Assembly: GCA_023421115.1 (NCBI GenBank) | Contig: JAEZUI010000158.1 | Coordinates: forward strand, 1-64,000 | DNA: 64,000 bases | Source of the DNA: Bacillota bacterium | GTDB taxonomy: Bacteria > Bacillota > Clostridia > Acetivibrionales > Acetivibrionaceae | Reading direction: 5' to 3' | Part shown: in pieces, positions 17,729 to 26,306 of the stretch | How positions within the stretch are numbered: the stretch's first letter is position 1 | How the letters are laid out: every line of letters begins with the position of its first letter | Notes under the pieces: generated by a model | What the model saw: the letters and a program-made list of their open reading frames with translations, nothing else | Database searches by the model: none | Told to the model about the DNA's origin: nothing | Position numbers and translations under genes: made by a program

Positions 17729-20058
17729 CTACTTTTACTCCTGTTTCGCTTTTTATTTAATACAAATATAGTCAACATTACAAAAAACACACCGTATAAA
17801 AGCAATATGCTCCAGCTTTTTATCAAGTTCTCCCAACTATATTTAAAAAGCATATCCTCGCTTTTCAACATAAGAGGAGACTTGTATGGAATATTATTAA
17901 TATTTACTGTAGTTCCAAGTGCGCTAGAAGCCCAACGACTTATTGCCGCATTTGAAAAGAGCTTGATAACGTACTTGGTCTTAAAAAGCATACCTGAGAA
18001 AATAATCTGAAAAACCATTACTACAGGTACAACTCCAACTGCCTGATCGTTATTTCTGACAGTAGCGGATATAAATAATCCACAAAGAGATGCTACAAAG
18101 CACGTCAAAAATACTGTCAAAAACATTTCCACTTTTATACTGCCTATAAGTGAATACTTTGGTATTGCCATCACCCTTGATAACGTCCCTACAAATAGAA
18201 TACTTTGGATTAAAGACAAAATACTCAAAACAATCACTTTAGAAAAAACATAGGCTATATTATTTAAATTTGTATTTCTTTCTCTATAGTAAACTCCTGT
18301 CTCCTTCGAAACCTCCTGAAAGGAATTCAACAATCCAATCCACACCAAGGCACAGGCTATTATCAATATAATGGAGCTTGCTTCCTCATGCACCCTAAAG
18401 GATTTTCCATCGGATATACTACCGAGAAGAAAGGCTATTATAGGTGCTTGTAACAAAAGGAGAAACATTCTTATTTTGTCTCTCAGACTTAGTATAATAT
18501 ATCTTTGTGTCAGTACACAAAACTGCTTTAAAAGGTTACCCACGGAGGTAAAAGCTTTCGGAGAACTCCGAGTCCTCTTGCTTAAAATTGGCTTTTGTTT
18601 TCTGTAATAACCTGATTGTACAAGCTTCCTTTCCCAATAATCCGTATTTGAACTTATAAGGCTATATATTTTATAATAATCATCAACTTTAAAAAAATCT
18701 AAAGCCTGTGGCGGTGTACCAAAAAAACATAATCTCCCTTTTGGACTCACTACTGCAATTTTGTTGCACAGATCAATACAAGAAGTTGAATGAGTAGTAA
18801 AAATAACCGTTTTACCATCAAAGGAAAGCTTTTTTAAAAGCATGTTTATATTATTTTCAGTTTCAGGATCGAGACCTGATGTAGGTTCATCCAAATACAA
18901 TAATTTAGGTCTTCCCAAAAGTTCTACTGCAATACTTACCCTTTTCTTTTCTCCACCACTTAAATCCCTAATTAAAGAATTCTCCTTACCCTCAAGTTGA
19001 ACATCCTTCAATACTTCAACAATTTCATTGTTGATTTCAGGTTTGGTTAAGGTAGATATTCGAAGCTTGGCAGAATATTTAAGCATTTCCCCTATGGTCA
19101 AATTCTCATACAACGCATCATTCTGGGGCACATAACCTAATATATTGCGGTACACCTCATAGTTCTCATAAAGGTTATCTCCGTTCACTAAAACTGTACC
19201 TTCATTAGGTTCAGACAAACCAGAAAGAGCCTTTAAGAGCGTAGTTTTTCCGGAACCGCTTGCACCTATTATAGCGACAAGTTCCCCTGAGTTAATGTCG
19301 ATACTTATGTCCTTCAATATGACTTTCATTTGTGTTTTTAGTAAAGACTTCTTAACAGTCACATCTTTTTTTAGAGATATGGCATCAACTCTGAAGCCTT
19401 TTATATAATAGTTATACAATAATGCTTTGCCATTAAAAATGAGCTTTGTATCCCCTATATATAACACATCATTCGTTTTCACCCGCTGAACAGAGGATAT
19501 TTTTAAACCGTTTATGAAAATTCCATTTGTACTATCCATATCTTTTATGTAAAAGCTATCTTCCTTATGGAAGAAAACTGCATGGTTCCTTGATATTGCA
19601 CTGTGGTCCAACCAAATGTCATTTGTGCTATCCCTGCCAATACGAACTTGCTTATCAGTATCTACAGGATACTCCATCCAGTTTTCTCCATAATTTTCGT
19701 CTCCAACTGAGTATATTATTGTTACACCTGACTTCAACGGTCTACTTTCATTATCAATTTTCAAAACATCGCCATTTGCAAGTGTACAATTCTTCTTCTT
19801 GACGCCATTTACATAAATACCGTTTTTACTGTTGTTGTCATATAAAACACATTTATCACCAATAACCTCAAAGTAAGCATGATACGCCGATATAATAGAT
19901 GAATTTATTACTATTTCGTTATCACTGTTTCTTCCTAGTGTTATGGTCTTTTTATTTGAATCCAGTTCCACAACATCAATCTCATTTTGATGATATATAG
20001 TAAAAATATGCTTTATAAGCTTCTTATATCCTCTATTCTGCATTTGTACACCCTTCAC
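17725..20058 (-). CDS. ABCG-type ABC transporter with two N-terminal FHA domains
   Basis: A 777-residue half-transporter. Two FHA domains come first (~30-90 with LGRNSDNEIVI and NSKNGIYVNG, and ~135-215 with IGRDSTNDIWL and DSTNGIFING). The ABC domain has Walker A GASGSGKTT near 266, signature LSGGEKKR near 364 and Walker B LLYLDEPTSGLDP near 385. The C-terminal ABC2 permease has about six helices (~530-770). The frame opens with GTG, but ATG at 20043 has AAGGGTG 5 bp upstream and is the better start. A TATAAT -10 box lies at 20070-20075. FHA domains fused to an ABC exporter next to a Ser/Thr kinase suggest transport gated by threonine phosphorylation, as in mycobacterial Rv1747. The substrate is unknown. 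Confidence 0.92.
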   Translation of the reverse strand: MKGVQMQNRGYKKLIKHIFTIYHQNEIDVVELDSNKKTITLGRNSDNEIVINSSIISAYHAYFEVIGDKCVLYDNNSKNGIYVNGVKKKNCTLANGDVLKIDNESRPLKSGVTIIYSVGDENYGENWMEYPVDTDKQVRIGRDSTNDIWLDHSAISRNHAVFFHKEDSFYIKDMDSTNGIFINGLKISSVQRVKTNDVLYIGDTKLIFNGKALLYNYYIKGFRVDAISLKKDVTVKKSLLKTQMKVILKDISIDINSGELVAIIGASGSGKTTLLKALSGLSEPNEGTVLVNGDNLYENYEVYRNILGYVPQNDALYENLTIGEMLKYSAKLRISTLTKPEINNEIVEVLKDVQLEGKENSLIRDLSGGEKKRVSIAVELLGRPKLLYLDEPTSGLDPETENNINMLLKKLSFDGKTVIFTTHSTSCIDLCNKIAVVSPKGRLCFFGTPPQALDFFKVDDYYKIYSLISSNTDYWERKLVQSGYYRKQKPILSKRTRSSPKAFTSVGNLLKQFCVLTQRYIILSLRDKIRMFLLLLQAPIIAFLLGSISDGKSFRVHEEASSIILIIACALVWIGLLNSFQEVSKETGVYYRERNTNLNNIAYVFSKVIVLSILSLIQSILFVGTLSRVMAIPKYSLIGSIKVEMFLTVFLTCFVASLCGLFISATVRNNDQAVGVVPVVMVFQIIFSGMLFKTKYVIKLFSNAAISRWASSALGTTVNINNIPYKSPLMLKSEDMLFKYSWENLIKSWSILLLYGVFFVMLTIFVLNKKRNRSKSR

Positions 20059-20087
20059 CGTAAAAGGTCATTATATACTATTCTTCT

Positions 20088-20227
20088 CAAAAAGTTTGTT
20101 TTTTTAGCAAACTTTTATACTGAAAGTCTTATAGCGTAAGCGTTATAAGACACTTTTTGAGAAGATATAGTTCCTCTGTTTATCGCAGTGGAATTTACCT
20201 ACTTTGTTTGCAGCTTCCACTGCGATA
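20088..20227. repeat. Three consecutive hairpins between the SLH gene and the FHA-ABC transporter
   Basis: An AAAGTTTG/CAAACTTT stem lies at ~20090-20116, a GTCTTATA-type 11-bp stem at 20126-20152, and a perfect 13-bp stem (20181-20193 with 20215-20227) 4 bp after the SLH stop codon. The last one is positioned as a transcription terminator for the SLH gene, although no long T run follows it on the minus strand. Confidence 0.55.
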
Positions 20228-20231
20228 TAAC

Positions 20232-23117
20232 TTACAGCTTGTTAAATAATCTGTATAGGATAACTGCCGCGTCACCTCTTGTAAACGGTTGCTCGCCTAC
20301 AAACTTCTGATCTCTTCTCTTAATGATAATTCCTTCTCTATTTGCCAACGCAACAAATTTTCTAGCCCACTCAGGAATGTTACTGTTATCGGCAAAGTCT
20401 AAAAATTTATCTACTTCTTTTGGGTAGTAAAAACCTTTTTCATTATTTAATACAGAAGCACAAATTGTTATTATCTCCTGTTTATTTATTATATTTTGGG
20501 GCTTAAATGTATTGTCCGGGTACCCGTTTATTATGCCTTCCTTTTTTGCTGATGCTACGAAGGGATAATACCACGCCTTTGCTTCTATATCATTAAAAGC
20601 AGCCGCTGCTTTGCTGTCGTACTTGTAAATAGCTCTAACTATAAGGGTTGCAAACTCACTTCTGTTTATTGAAGAATCCGGCTCAAATTTGCCGCTATCC
20701 TTGCCGTTTATAATACCTTTTGCAGCCATAATTTCAATCGCTTTTCTCATGGATGCATCTTTGCTACCTATATCATCAAAGCTCTTCTTGTTTTCGACAA
20801 CATAATACTGTGCGCTGTTTTTACTCTTAATGCTCAAGGTATTGGTATCGGCGTTATACAAACCACCAACCGCCTCGGTATTACCATCTTCCACCTTAAA
20901 CACACAGTTGTAATCACCTTCACTGCTTACTGCTGGAAACTTCAGATCAACATTGTTTTTTAGACTTTTAGCCTGACTTCCGTTTTCATTTTTGAAATTT
21001 ATAGTATATTTCTTTTGCTGAGTACTTCCAATTGCCAAATTCAAAGCTTTAATTTCACTGTTCGAAGCTAAAACAACACTTTGTTGAGCGGTGACAGTTT
21101 CTTCTTCCTCTTCTACCGAAATCAGCAATTTGCTCTCTGCGTCAAATTCTTCAGATAACTTTGATGTATCGAGTGATATCCCAACTTCTCCGGTATCAAA
21201 ATAAACATTATCAACTTCCTTGGCGTCTTCCGAAAGATTTTTGTTTATAACCAAATCCATATTCTTTTTGCTGGATGCATCCAAATTAATTTTTATTGTT
21301 GTATTGATTTCCCTGTTTTTTTCAATTCCACTCTTTTCAAGTACAGTCTCAATTTCCGGCACCGATTCCACAGCTTTTTTTACCTGTTCTTTAACAAGTT
21401 TGCTGTCTATATCAACTATGTCGGAAGTAACTTTAACAGTTTCAGCCGATATTTTCTTAATAGCTTCTTCTGCAAGAACAACCGATTGTTCTCTTACATT
21501 GTCGGTAGTCCTACCTTTTTCGGGTACTAATGCATAAGAGCTCTCCAAAATTTTGAGTACTTCCTTCTTATCTTTTGCCTGATCTAACTGTTTGATTGAA
21601 AAAACTCCAAGCTTAGGTTTGATGTTAGGATCAAAACATTTCTTAAAGGTCTCAAAACCTGTATAAAATGCCACAGCACTCGAACCTTCCGGCACACTAA
21701 TTTTAAGTTTCCAGCCATCACTCACGGATTGGCTGCCGGAATGTGAACTACTGCTGTCAATAAGACTTCCTCTATCTGAGTATAATTCATATCCATATTT
21801 GTCCGATCCCGATTGCCTTATATATGCATAGTCTTTGCCTATGTTTTTAAACTCATAACTAAAGCCTGGAAACACAACAATTTTATGCAAAGCCGGTTCA
21901 GTAGACTGCTTAATTGTTAAACCATTTTTATATGTATCATACCCTACAGAGAAGGTAATAGCTTCTGAATAATCAGGGACAGTAACTATTAATCTCTCAC
22001 CCACATCTATATACTGGCTTCCTCCACTTGAGTCATCAATACTAGGGGTTCCTGTTTTTCTATATAGAGCAGTCTCATAATAATCATGCCAGGAAGCAAA
22101 TATTCTTGCCTCCGTTGAACTGTTATTTGTGAATTCATAACTCTGACCAGGCTCTATATCAACCTTATGCAATGCTTCATTGCTAAGTTTGCTCACAGTA
22201 AGACTTTTATAATCTTCATAGGGCATATAAAAGGTCTCTTCTAATGATGTAGGTAATAAAGTTAACACCAATTTATTTCCTGCTGAAATCGACTCCCCGC
22301 CATAATAAGATACATCACTATAACTAGGAGTACCGTCTTCTTTATAAACTATATAGTCATACAGTTCCATATTTTTTGCTCTTAGATATTTATCTTCAGT
22401 ACTTACGTTTTTAAATTCATAAGTTTCTCCGGGCTTCACATCTAACTTATATACCCCAGGTTCGCTAACCTCAGTTGCAGTTATAAACCTGTTGAAAAGT
22501 TCGTTTGCTATATAAAATGTTACGGCCGGTGATCCTTTTGATACTGACACAATGCTTCTTCCATTTGAAGATAAAAGCACTGACCCACTTGTATCAACAG
22601 CAGTATAAGCGTATTTACTTACACCTTCATACTCTATGTAATCATAAGCTTCCTTACCATATTGCCTGACAAATTCATTCTTTGTATTTTTATTACGAAA
22701 CTCATAATTGGCTCCAGGTTGAATCTCAATCTTCTTAAGTGCCTGCGAAGATGAACTTTTCATTGTAATCCTGTCACTGTCATATTCAAACGATAAGGCT
22801 TTTGATGAACTCGGTACCGTAAGTACCATTCGCCCACCTGCCGGTACATAGGCATATGTTTCTTCCATGCAGTAAGCACTATCTACCGAACCATCAGAAT
22901 TATAAGAAGCCACATCGAATTTTCCATTTCCCTTTTGTATAACACTTGTTCCTGTAGAGACTTTACTGCTAAATTCAAAACTTTGACCGGGATTAATAGT
23001 TACCGTTCTATAATTTGCCGCAAAGCAAACCATAAACATTGAATTCACCACAATAGCCAGCACGAGCACAAACGATGACATTTTCTTCAAACAAACCACT
23101 CCTTGTTTAATAATCAC
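20232..23117 (-). CDS. S-layer homology protein with five tandem ~90-residue modules
   Basis: A 961-residue surface protein (numbered from 23117). The signal peptide is MKKMSSFVLVLAIVVNSMFM-like. The frame opens with GTG, but AAGGAG lies inside that extension, 8 bp before TTG at 23090, which is the likelier start. Residues ~32-500 are five repeats, each beginning with a PG-x-x-[YF]-EF motif (for example NPGQSFEF, KPGETYEF, EPGQSYEF) and ending in a beta-strand segment. A coiled and beta-rich middle region (500-780) precedes three SLH motifs (~785-961) that bind secondary cell-wall polymer. It follows the T7SS genes and may be regulated separately. Confidence 0.88.
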   Translation of the reverse strand: MIIKQGVVCLKKMSSFVLVLAIVVNSMFMVCFAANYRTVTINPGQSFEFSSKVSTGTSVIQKGNGKFDVASYNSDGSVDSAYCMEETYAYVPAGGRMVLTVPSSSKALSFEYDSDRITMKSSSSQALKKIEIQPGANYEFRNKNTKNEFVRQYGKEAYDYIEYEGVSKYAYTAVDTSGSVLLSSNGRSIVSVSKGSPAVTFYIANELFNRFITATEVSEPGVYKLDVKPGETYEFKNVSTEDKYLRAKNMELYDYIVYKEDGTPSYSDVSYYGGESISAGNKLVLTLLPTSLEETFYMPYEDYKSLTVSKLSNEALHKVDIEPGQSYEFTNNSSTEARIFASWHDYYETALYRKTGTPSIDDSSGGSQYIDVGERLIVTVPDYSEAITFSVGYDTYKNGLTIKQSTEPALHKIVVFPGFSYEFKNIGKDYAYIRQSGSDKYGYELYSDRGSLIDSSSSHSGSQSVSDGWKLKISVPEGSSAVAFYTGFETFKKCFDPNIKPKLGVFSIKQLDQAKDKKEVLKILESSYALVPEKGRTTDNVREQSVVLAEEAIKKISAETVKVTSDIVDIDSKLVKEQVKKAVESVPEIETVLEKSGIEKNREINTTIKINLDASSKKNMDLVINKNLSEDAKEVDNVYFDTGEVGISLDTSKLSEEFDAESKLLISVEEEEETVTAQQSVVLASNSEIKALNLAIGSTQQKKYTINFKNENGSQAKSLKNNVDLKFPAVSSEGDYNCVFKVEDGNTEAVGGLYNADTNTLSIKSKNSAQYYVVENKKSFDDIGSKDASMRKAIEIMAAKGIINGKDSGKFEPDSSINRSEFATLIVRAIYKYDSKAAAAFNDIEAKAWYYPFVASAKKEGIINGYPDNTFKPQNIINKQEIITICASVLNNEKGFYYPKEVDKFLDFADNSNIPEWARKFVALANREGIIIKRRDQKFVGEQPFTRGDAAVILYRLFNKL

Positions 23118-23215
23118 TTTTAAATTGACACAACAATTTCATTATTTTAACAATATACATTATAGCAAAGAATAATCTCTTTTGTCACCGCTTATTAGAT
23201 GATAAAAAACTCGCT

Positions 23216-23740
23216 TCAATTATAATTACTGCTCCAAGTTCTAATTAAGATATTGTGCCCTTCATCTATCTTACCTGGCTTAAGAGTGTATTTTTTGAAT
23301 ATCTGGTTTTGTGGAAGCTTGCAAGGTTTCTCTTTTAAATCAGTTCTTAACATATCAAATAAATAACCATTTCGTTTCTTTTCTTCAGAATTTATGTTTT
23401 TCACAGGCTGTGGCACATCTGTTGTGTTTGTATTAATACTTGGAAACTTGCTAAGCAAACACATAATTTTTCTATCTATATCAGTATATTCATCAATTGC
23501 TTCATTTACAAAACTACAAGACCTCGATAAATAAACGTTCGCAAAATCCAGGTCCTCATTAATTTCTTTTATAAGGCTTGAAAGTTCTAAAAATTCAGGC
23601 GTAAGACTTAACCCTATTTTTTCAAATTCGGCTTCAATCCTTTTTACTTCGCTCTTAAGTTTATGTATTTGAACAAGTATATCCTTCATCCTTTCAGGAT
23701 GAAATGAAATGTTCACGATATCCACCACCTGCATACTCAA
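23216..23740 (-). CDS. Small helical protein, candidate T7SS substrate
   Basis: A 174-residue protein with no signal peptide. Residues ~10-100 are predicted to form a helical hairpin without a WXG turn. The second helix ends in EYTDIDRKIM, which fits the YxxxD secretion motif of T7SS substrates. The C-terminal ~70 residues are basic and of unknown fold. The open frame starts at TTG, but AGGTGG lies 8 bp before GTG at 23716 (NISFHPERM), which I prefer. It lies 104 bp after the WXG100 gene, beyond a hairpin. The function is unknown; a small effector or chaperone partner is possible. Confidence 0.6.
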   Translation of the reverse strand: MSMQVVDIVNISFHPERMKDILVQIHKLKSEVKRIEAEFEKIGLSLTPEFLELSSLIKEINEDLDFANVYLSRSCSFVNEAIDEYTDIDRKIMCLLSKFPSINTNTTDVPQPVKNINSEEKKRNGYLFDMLRTDLKEKPCKLPQNQIFKKYTLKPGKIDEGHNILIRTWSSNYN

Positions 23741-23810
23741 TTAAAATCCGAGCTAGTGCTTTTTTGGAAAACAAAGTCATAAATAATGCTAAACACACTC
23801 TTACCATTTA

Positions 23811-23856
23811 TAAAGCCCCGCACGATCTCCAACCATCAATTTGCTACGGGGCTTTA
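23811..23856. terminator. Stem-loop overlapping the end of the WXG100 gene
   Basis: A perfect 10-bp stem, taaagccccg (23811-23820) with cggggcttta (23847-23856), includes the last codons and the TAG stop of the WXG100 gene at 23844. On the plus strand it is followed by a T run; on the minus strand it is not. It may limit read-through to the 174-residue gene or protect the WXG100 mRNA 3' end. Confidence 0.5.
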
Positions 23857-24179
23857 GTTTTTTTACGTTCTTGATCTTTTAAGTAATCTTGATATCGCCT
23901 TTCAGCCGCATCATCTTCTCTTTTGATGTCTGATGCAGCATCCGATATCTTATTTGCAAGATCGGTTATTTTTTTTGCGGTATTACTAATATCTATAATC
24001 ATTGTACCGCATTGTGTCTTAAATGCATTTGCTGCATCCCCACTCCAAACTTTCATTGTACTTTTTAGCACATCATCAAGATCTTGAGATACTTTGTTTG
24101 TATCTGTTGATAATCCTTTTATTTGCGAAACCTGATTCATAACTTGACTGTAATTTATTCGCCTTTTTGGTGGAAGCAT
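23844..24179 (-). CDS. WXG100-family T7SS protein
   Basis: A 111-residue helical-hairpin protein of the ESAT-6/EsxA family. The WSG turn is at 45-47, in KVWSGDAANAF. The basic N-terminal extension (MLPPKRRINY) is unusual for the family, and the C-terminal tail has RRYQDYLKDQ rather than a strict YxxxD/E. WXG100 proteins are secreted as dimers by the EssC motor and may chaperone other substrates. RBS GGGGAGGAG lies 6 bp before ATG. It has its own LytTR-type promoter (24225-24293), although it is downstream of the yukD-like gene, so it can be expressed at a level different from the machinery. Confidence 0.9.
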   Translation of the reverse strand: MLPPKRRINYSQVMNQVSQIKGLSTDTNKVSQDLDDVLKSTMKVWSGDAANAFKTQCGTMIIDISNTAKKITDLANKISDAASDIKREDDAAERRYQDYLKDQERKKTKAP

Positions 24180-24224
24180 GCTTTCTCCTCCCCGTCTCTA
24201 ATTTTCTTGTCTTTCATGTTTTCA

Positions 24225-24293
24225 ATTATATATACATTTTTTTTGCATTACAATAATTTCTGACGAAATGCATGTTTCATGGGATGAAATGCA
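24225..24293 (-). promoter_or_regulatory. LytTR-type activated promoter A, for the WXG100 gene at 23844
   Basis: In gene orientation: repeat GCATTTCAT, 12 bp, repeat GCATTTCGT (together 24264-24293, repeat period 21 bp), then -35 TTGTAA (24248-24253), 17 bp, -10 TATAAT (24225-24230). Exactly 8 bp separate the 11-bp form of the proximal repeat (TGCATTTCGTC, which ends at 24262) from the -35 box. The same layout occurs at 40306-40374 and 47613-47681. Repeats of ~9 bp with a 12-bp spacer next to a weak -35 box are the binding pattern of AgrA/ComE-type LytTR regulators, and one is encoded in this operon at 25537-26277. The remainder of 24294-24415 shows no gene. Confidence 0.8.
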
Positions 24294-24415
24294 GAAATCT
24301 GGTATTTTCTTGAATTTAGCTATAGGTACTAATCACTATCACCAAAGACTTACAAAAATTTGTTACAACTATCTCTTAACCAACTAAAAAACACTTCTAA
24401 AAGTTATCCTAACGC

Positions 24416-24664
24416 TTAAATAAGCAACAGCTTTCCCCCATCTATAACCCCAGCTTTTTCTATTGTGCTGTTATTGGGAAGTACCTTTTCATCGTCATAG
24501 GAACAAAGCATCACATTCTCCTTCGATGCCCTTAATCCTTCCATCTCTAAAACGGCCTGCGCAATGAGCTCAGCAGCCACTCCGACTTTCATAACGGAAG
24601 GTAGCAGAAATTCGTAATTTTTACCTGTAGCAGGAACTGTAACCTCAACAAAAATCTTATCCAT
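24416..24664 (-). CDS. yukD: YukD/EsaB-type ubiquitin-like T7SS protein
   Basis: An 82-residue beta-grasp protein. The pattern of an initial strand (KIFVEVTVPATGKNYEFLLP), a helix (VGVAAELIAQAVLEM) and a final strand GKLLLI matches the YukD/EsaB family. In characterised Firmicutes systems this small cytosolic protein is required for T7 secretion. Its start overlaps the end of the 297-residue protein gene by 8 bp, so translation is coupled. It is the last gene of the T7SS machinery operon before the separate WXG100 promoter. Confidence 0.85.
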   Translation of the reverse strand: MDKIFVEVTVPATGKNYEFLLPSVMKVGVAAELIAQAVLEMEGLRASKENVMLCSYDDEKVLPNNSTIEKAGVIDGGKLLLI

Positions 24665-25550
24665 TTACCCCATCTCCTTTTCTTGCAGCTGAGCTATATA
24701 GATGTTTAAGACTTAAAACCATCTTTTCAATTTCTTTTAAGGCAGCTTCAGAGCTAACTGTGCTTAAGGTAATGATTTTTTCTTCCTCTTCTTCTTTTCC
24801 AAGGTTTGAAACGTCCACCCTCCAAAGATAATTACAACCGCTATAATAGGAGTAGCTAATTACATCACTCATATTATCATAATCTATAAGCATCACCAAA
24901 AGTGACGTACAAAGTTCCTTAGTCTTTACAGCTCCTATAAAATCTTCTGCACCGACTTCATTGCATCCAAGATTCCTCATCAAGTCAATTGCTGCAGTTG
25001 TTTCATCCTTTTCAACAAAGCTGTTGAGCTTTTCAAAATCCGTCACATGAATATCAAAACTTAAATTTTCTCCTGCATAATCCTTCTCAGTAACAAAACA
25101 CTCCAACAAATTAGCTGCCACCTTTTCAATGCTAACTAAAGGTGTCATCACATATTTGTTTTTGCTAAGTCTGTCTCTATCCAGTTCAACAGCTATCTCT
25201 TTAGTAATATATATATTCCTCATATGTACACAATCATTATCTTCTATCCTTACAGTCCTTAAGAACACTTTAGGATTACAACATGCAACAATCAAACTAA
25301 ACAAATCATTATCCATTGTTACAGAGTTATCAAAATCAACTTCTATATATTTTTTTGTTTCCAACTGATCTTTGGCCTTATCCCATTCCTCTGAGATTTC
25401 CTTATCACTCATTTGAAAGCTGTTGTCTTCAATTCCATACATCTCTTCTGCACCTGTTAATGCAGCAAGGAACACAAGCTCCTTCTGGGTCAAAACATAG
25501 CCCGCTTCGCCTATTACACTCATTACATCCACACTCCTATCTAAAAACAT
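24657..25550 (-). CDS. Unrecognised T7SS-associated protein, possibly DUF5081/EspG-like
   Basis: A 297-residue cytosolic protein with no signal peptide or membrane helix. The opening stretch TQKELVFLAALTGAEEMYGI and the alternation of strands and helices recall the DUF5081 and EspG-like proteins found beside T7SS genes, which in mycobacteria act as substrate chaperones. The similarity is weak and judged by eye. It overlaps the yukD-like gene by 8 bp and the LytTR regulator gene by 14 bp, so it is tightly coupled to both. A chaperone or adaptor role is inference. Confidence 0.6.
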   Translation of the reverse strand: MFLDRSVDVMSVIGEAGYVLTQKELVFLAALTGAEEMYGIEDNSFQMSDKEISEEWDKAKDQLETKKYIEVDFDNSVTMDNDLFSLIVACCNPKVFLRTVRIEDNDCVHMRNIYITKEIAVELDRDRLSKNKYVMTPLVSIEKVAANLLECFVTEKDYAGENLSFDIHVTDFEKLNSFVEKDETTAAIDLMRNLGCNEVGAEDFIGAVKTKELCTSLLVMLIDYDNMSDVISYSYYSGCNYLWRVDVSNLGKEEEEEKIITLSTVSSEAALKEIEKMVLSLKHLYSSAARKGDGVNG

Positions 25551-26277
25551 TTATTTTCTCTTTAATTGTCGGTTTAAACGTACGTGATATGTCTACATCT
25601 ACACCGTTTGTCATTGTTATCTTCATGTCAGAAAAACAAACCTTTACCACTTTATCACGGTTTACGATAAAGCTTTTGTGGCACCTTACAAACTTTTCCC
25701 CCAACTTTTCCTCTAAAGCTGACAAACTGTCATAGTATCCTATCCTCTGATTGGAAGTGTGAACATAAACCTTTTTCTGAAAAGCTTCCAAATATACTAT
25801 ATCATCGTAGTCAACTCTATGTATTTCTGCACCTATATTTATATTCAAAACAGCTTCACTGTCACCGTAGAAATTTAGATAATCCCTGTACACATCTCCT
25901 ACAACTATTTCGAATTTTTCAACTTCATTAGAGTCTTGTTGTTTGACCAAAAACCCTGACGGCCTTATCAGACCTGCCATAACTTTATATATATTTTCGC
26001 TATGTGATGTACAAAAAACAATATAGGACTCACGGTCTTTTGCCCTTATCCCCTTTGCCAGCTCAATTCCATCCATTTCAGGGGGTGAAAATACCGTTTC
26101 CAACATAAAAAGTGTTATGCCTTCTTCCCTAGATAAATAGTGTAATACCTTTCCAGGTAAAGAAGTTGCGATGACAATTTTCATATTGTATCTGTTTTTG
26201 TCAACTGTGTTCATAATCAACTTTTGCATAAGTTGAAGATAAACATCATCATCATCACACAAGACAACTTTTAACAA
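25537..26277 (-). CDS. AgrA/ComE-type LytTR response regulator with Glu at the phospho-acceptor site
   Basis: A 246-residue DNA-binding regulator. The receiver domain (1-~125) keeps the acidic pocket DDDD at 8-11, but the phospho-acceptor position reads FMLET, with Glu60 where AgrA has Asp59. The flanks align well with AgrA (DGIELA, FCTSHSE). The LytTR domain (~145-246) keeps the DNA-contact set: H200 and N206 in RCHKSFIVNR, and R232. The gene lies between essC (29 bp) and the 297-residue protein (overlap). No histidine kinase is encoded in the window. A natural Asp-to-Glu change may mimic constitutive phosphorylation; this is inference. Likely targets are the three direct-repeat promoters. 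Confidence 0.92.
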   Translation of the reverse strand: MLKVVLCDDDDVYLQLMQKLIMNTVDKNRYNMKIVIATSLPGKVLHYLSREEGITLFMLETVFSPPEMDGIELAKGIRAKDRESYIVFCTSHSENIYKVMAGLIRPSGFLVKQQDSNEVEKFEIVVGDVYRDYLNFYGDSEAVLNINIGAEIHRVDYDDIVYLEAFQKKVYVHTSNQRIGYYDSLSALEEKLGEKFVRCHKSFIVNRDKVVKVCFSDMKITMTNGVDVDISRTFKPTIKEKINVFR

Positions 26278-26306
26278 ACGCCTTCCACCTCCAACAAAGC
26301 TTATTC

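Noticed and set aside
23690..23716. ATTTCATTTCATCC near the start of the 174-residue gene, similar to the LytTR repeat
   Set aside because: It lies within the coding region, has no second copy 21 bp away and no following promoter, so it is likely chance.
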